NCBI GenBank assembly: GCA_028275195.1
Contig: JAPWVC010000087.1
Location: 1 to 5,536 of the forward strand
Direction: 5' to 3'
Source: Candidatus Acetothermia bacterium
Lineage (GTDB): Bacteria; Bipolaricaulota; Bipolaricaulia; RBG-16-55-9; JANLFV01
Length of the DNA: 5,536 nt
A model generated the notes under the pieces. That model worked only from the letters and a program-made list of their open reading frames with translations. It was not told where the DNA came from and made no database searches. This document shows positions 5,494-5,536 of the stretch, one piece after another. The position numbers were made by a program, and so were the translations under genes. How positions within the stretch are numbered: the stretch's first letter is position 1; the number at the start of each line of letters is the position of its first letter.

Positions 5494-5536
5494 ATGGGAA
5501 TGGAGCTCTATCCCGGCTGCTATCGCGAGGTCCTCT
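5494..5536 (+). CDS. Start of a further gene, possibly an M16-family zinc peptidase (partial)
   Basis: An ATG at 5494 is preceded by AAAGGA at 5479-5484 with a nine-base spacing, a good Shine-Dalgarno. The open frame reads MGMELYPGCYREVL and leaves the window. An internal ATG at 5500 is an alternative start. In many bacteria an M16 (processing-peptidase-like) zinc protease follows pnp, and its N-terminus often carries a Y-x-x-x-VL-x-NGL pattern that CYREVL could begin. The gene start is reasonably supported; the family is a guess from context and six residues. Confidence 0.45.
   Translation, partial: MGMELYPGCYREVL

Overview
The window is ordinary bacterial chromosome of high GC content. It carries four complete plus-strand genes and the first codons of a fifth. 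The rpsO-pnp pair is a bacterial housekeeping arrangement. The S15 protein, especially its C-terminal third, resembles Thermus-type S15. That and the codon choice (CGG/AGG Arg, GAG Glu, GGG Gly, CTC Leu, ATC Ile) suggest a high-GC, possibly thermophilic bacterium such as a Chloroflexota-like or candidate-phylum lineage. The phylum cannot be fixed from this sequence alone. There is no sign of phage, transposon, CRISPR, tRNA or rRNA.

Layout: (1) 35-1177 is a Gfo/Idh/MocA-family NAD(P)-dependent oxidoreductase, probably the last gene of an upstream unit that starts outside the window. (2) 1178-1302 is a 125-base intergenic region with a good sigma-70-type promoter (TTGCGC, 17-base spacer, TATAAT) just before the next gene. 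(3) 1303-2622 is a cytosine/adenosine-deaminase-like amidohydrolase, best called 5-methylthioadenosine/S-adenosylhomocysteine deaminase. (4) 2613-2882 is rpsO (ribosomal protein S15). (5) 2875-5418 is pnp (polynucleotide phosphorylase) with an unusual second C-terminal S1 domain. (6) 5419-5493 is a short intergenic region with a GC-rich hairpin. (7) From 5494 a new reading frame begins and runs off the window; it may be an M16 zinc peptidase.

The amidohydrolase, rpsO and pnp overlap end to start (by 10 and 8 bases) and almost certainly form one transcript from the promoter at about 1254-1282. This places a nucleoside-salvage enzyme, a ribosomal protein and an RNA-degrading enzyme under shared transcription, probably with translational coupling. 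The most notable feature is the PNPase C-terminus: KH, S1, a basic Ala/Pro/Gln-rich linker of about 65 residues, then a second S1 that ends the protein. I see no convincing new multi-gene system here.
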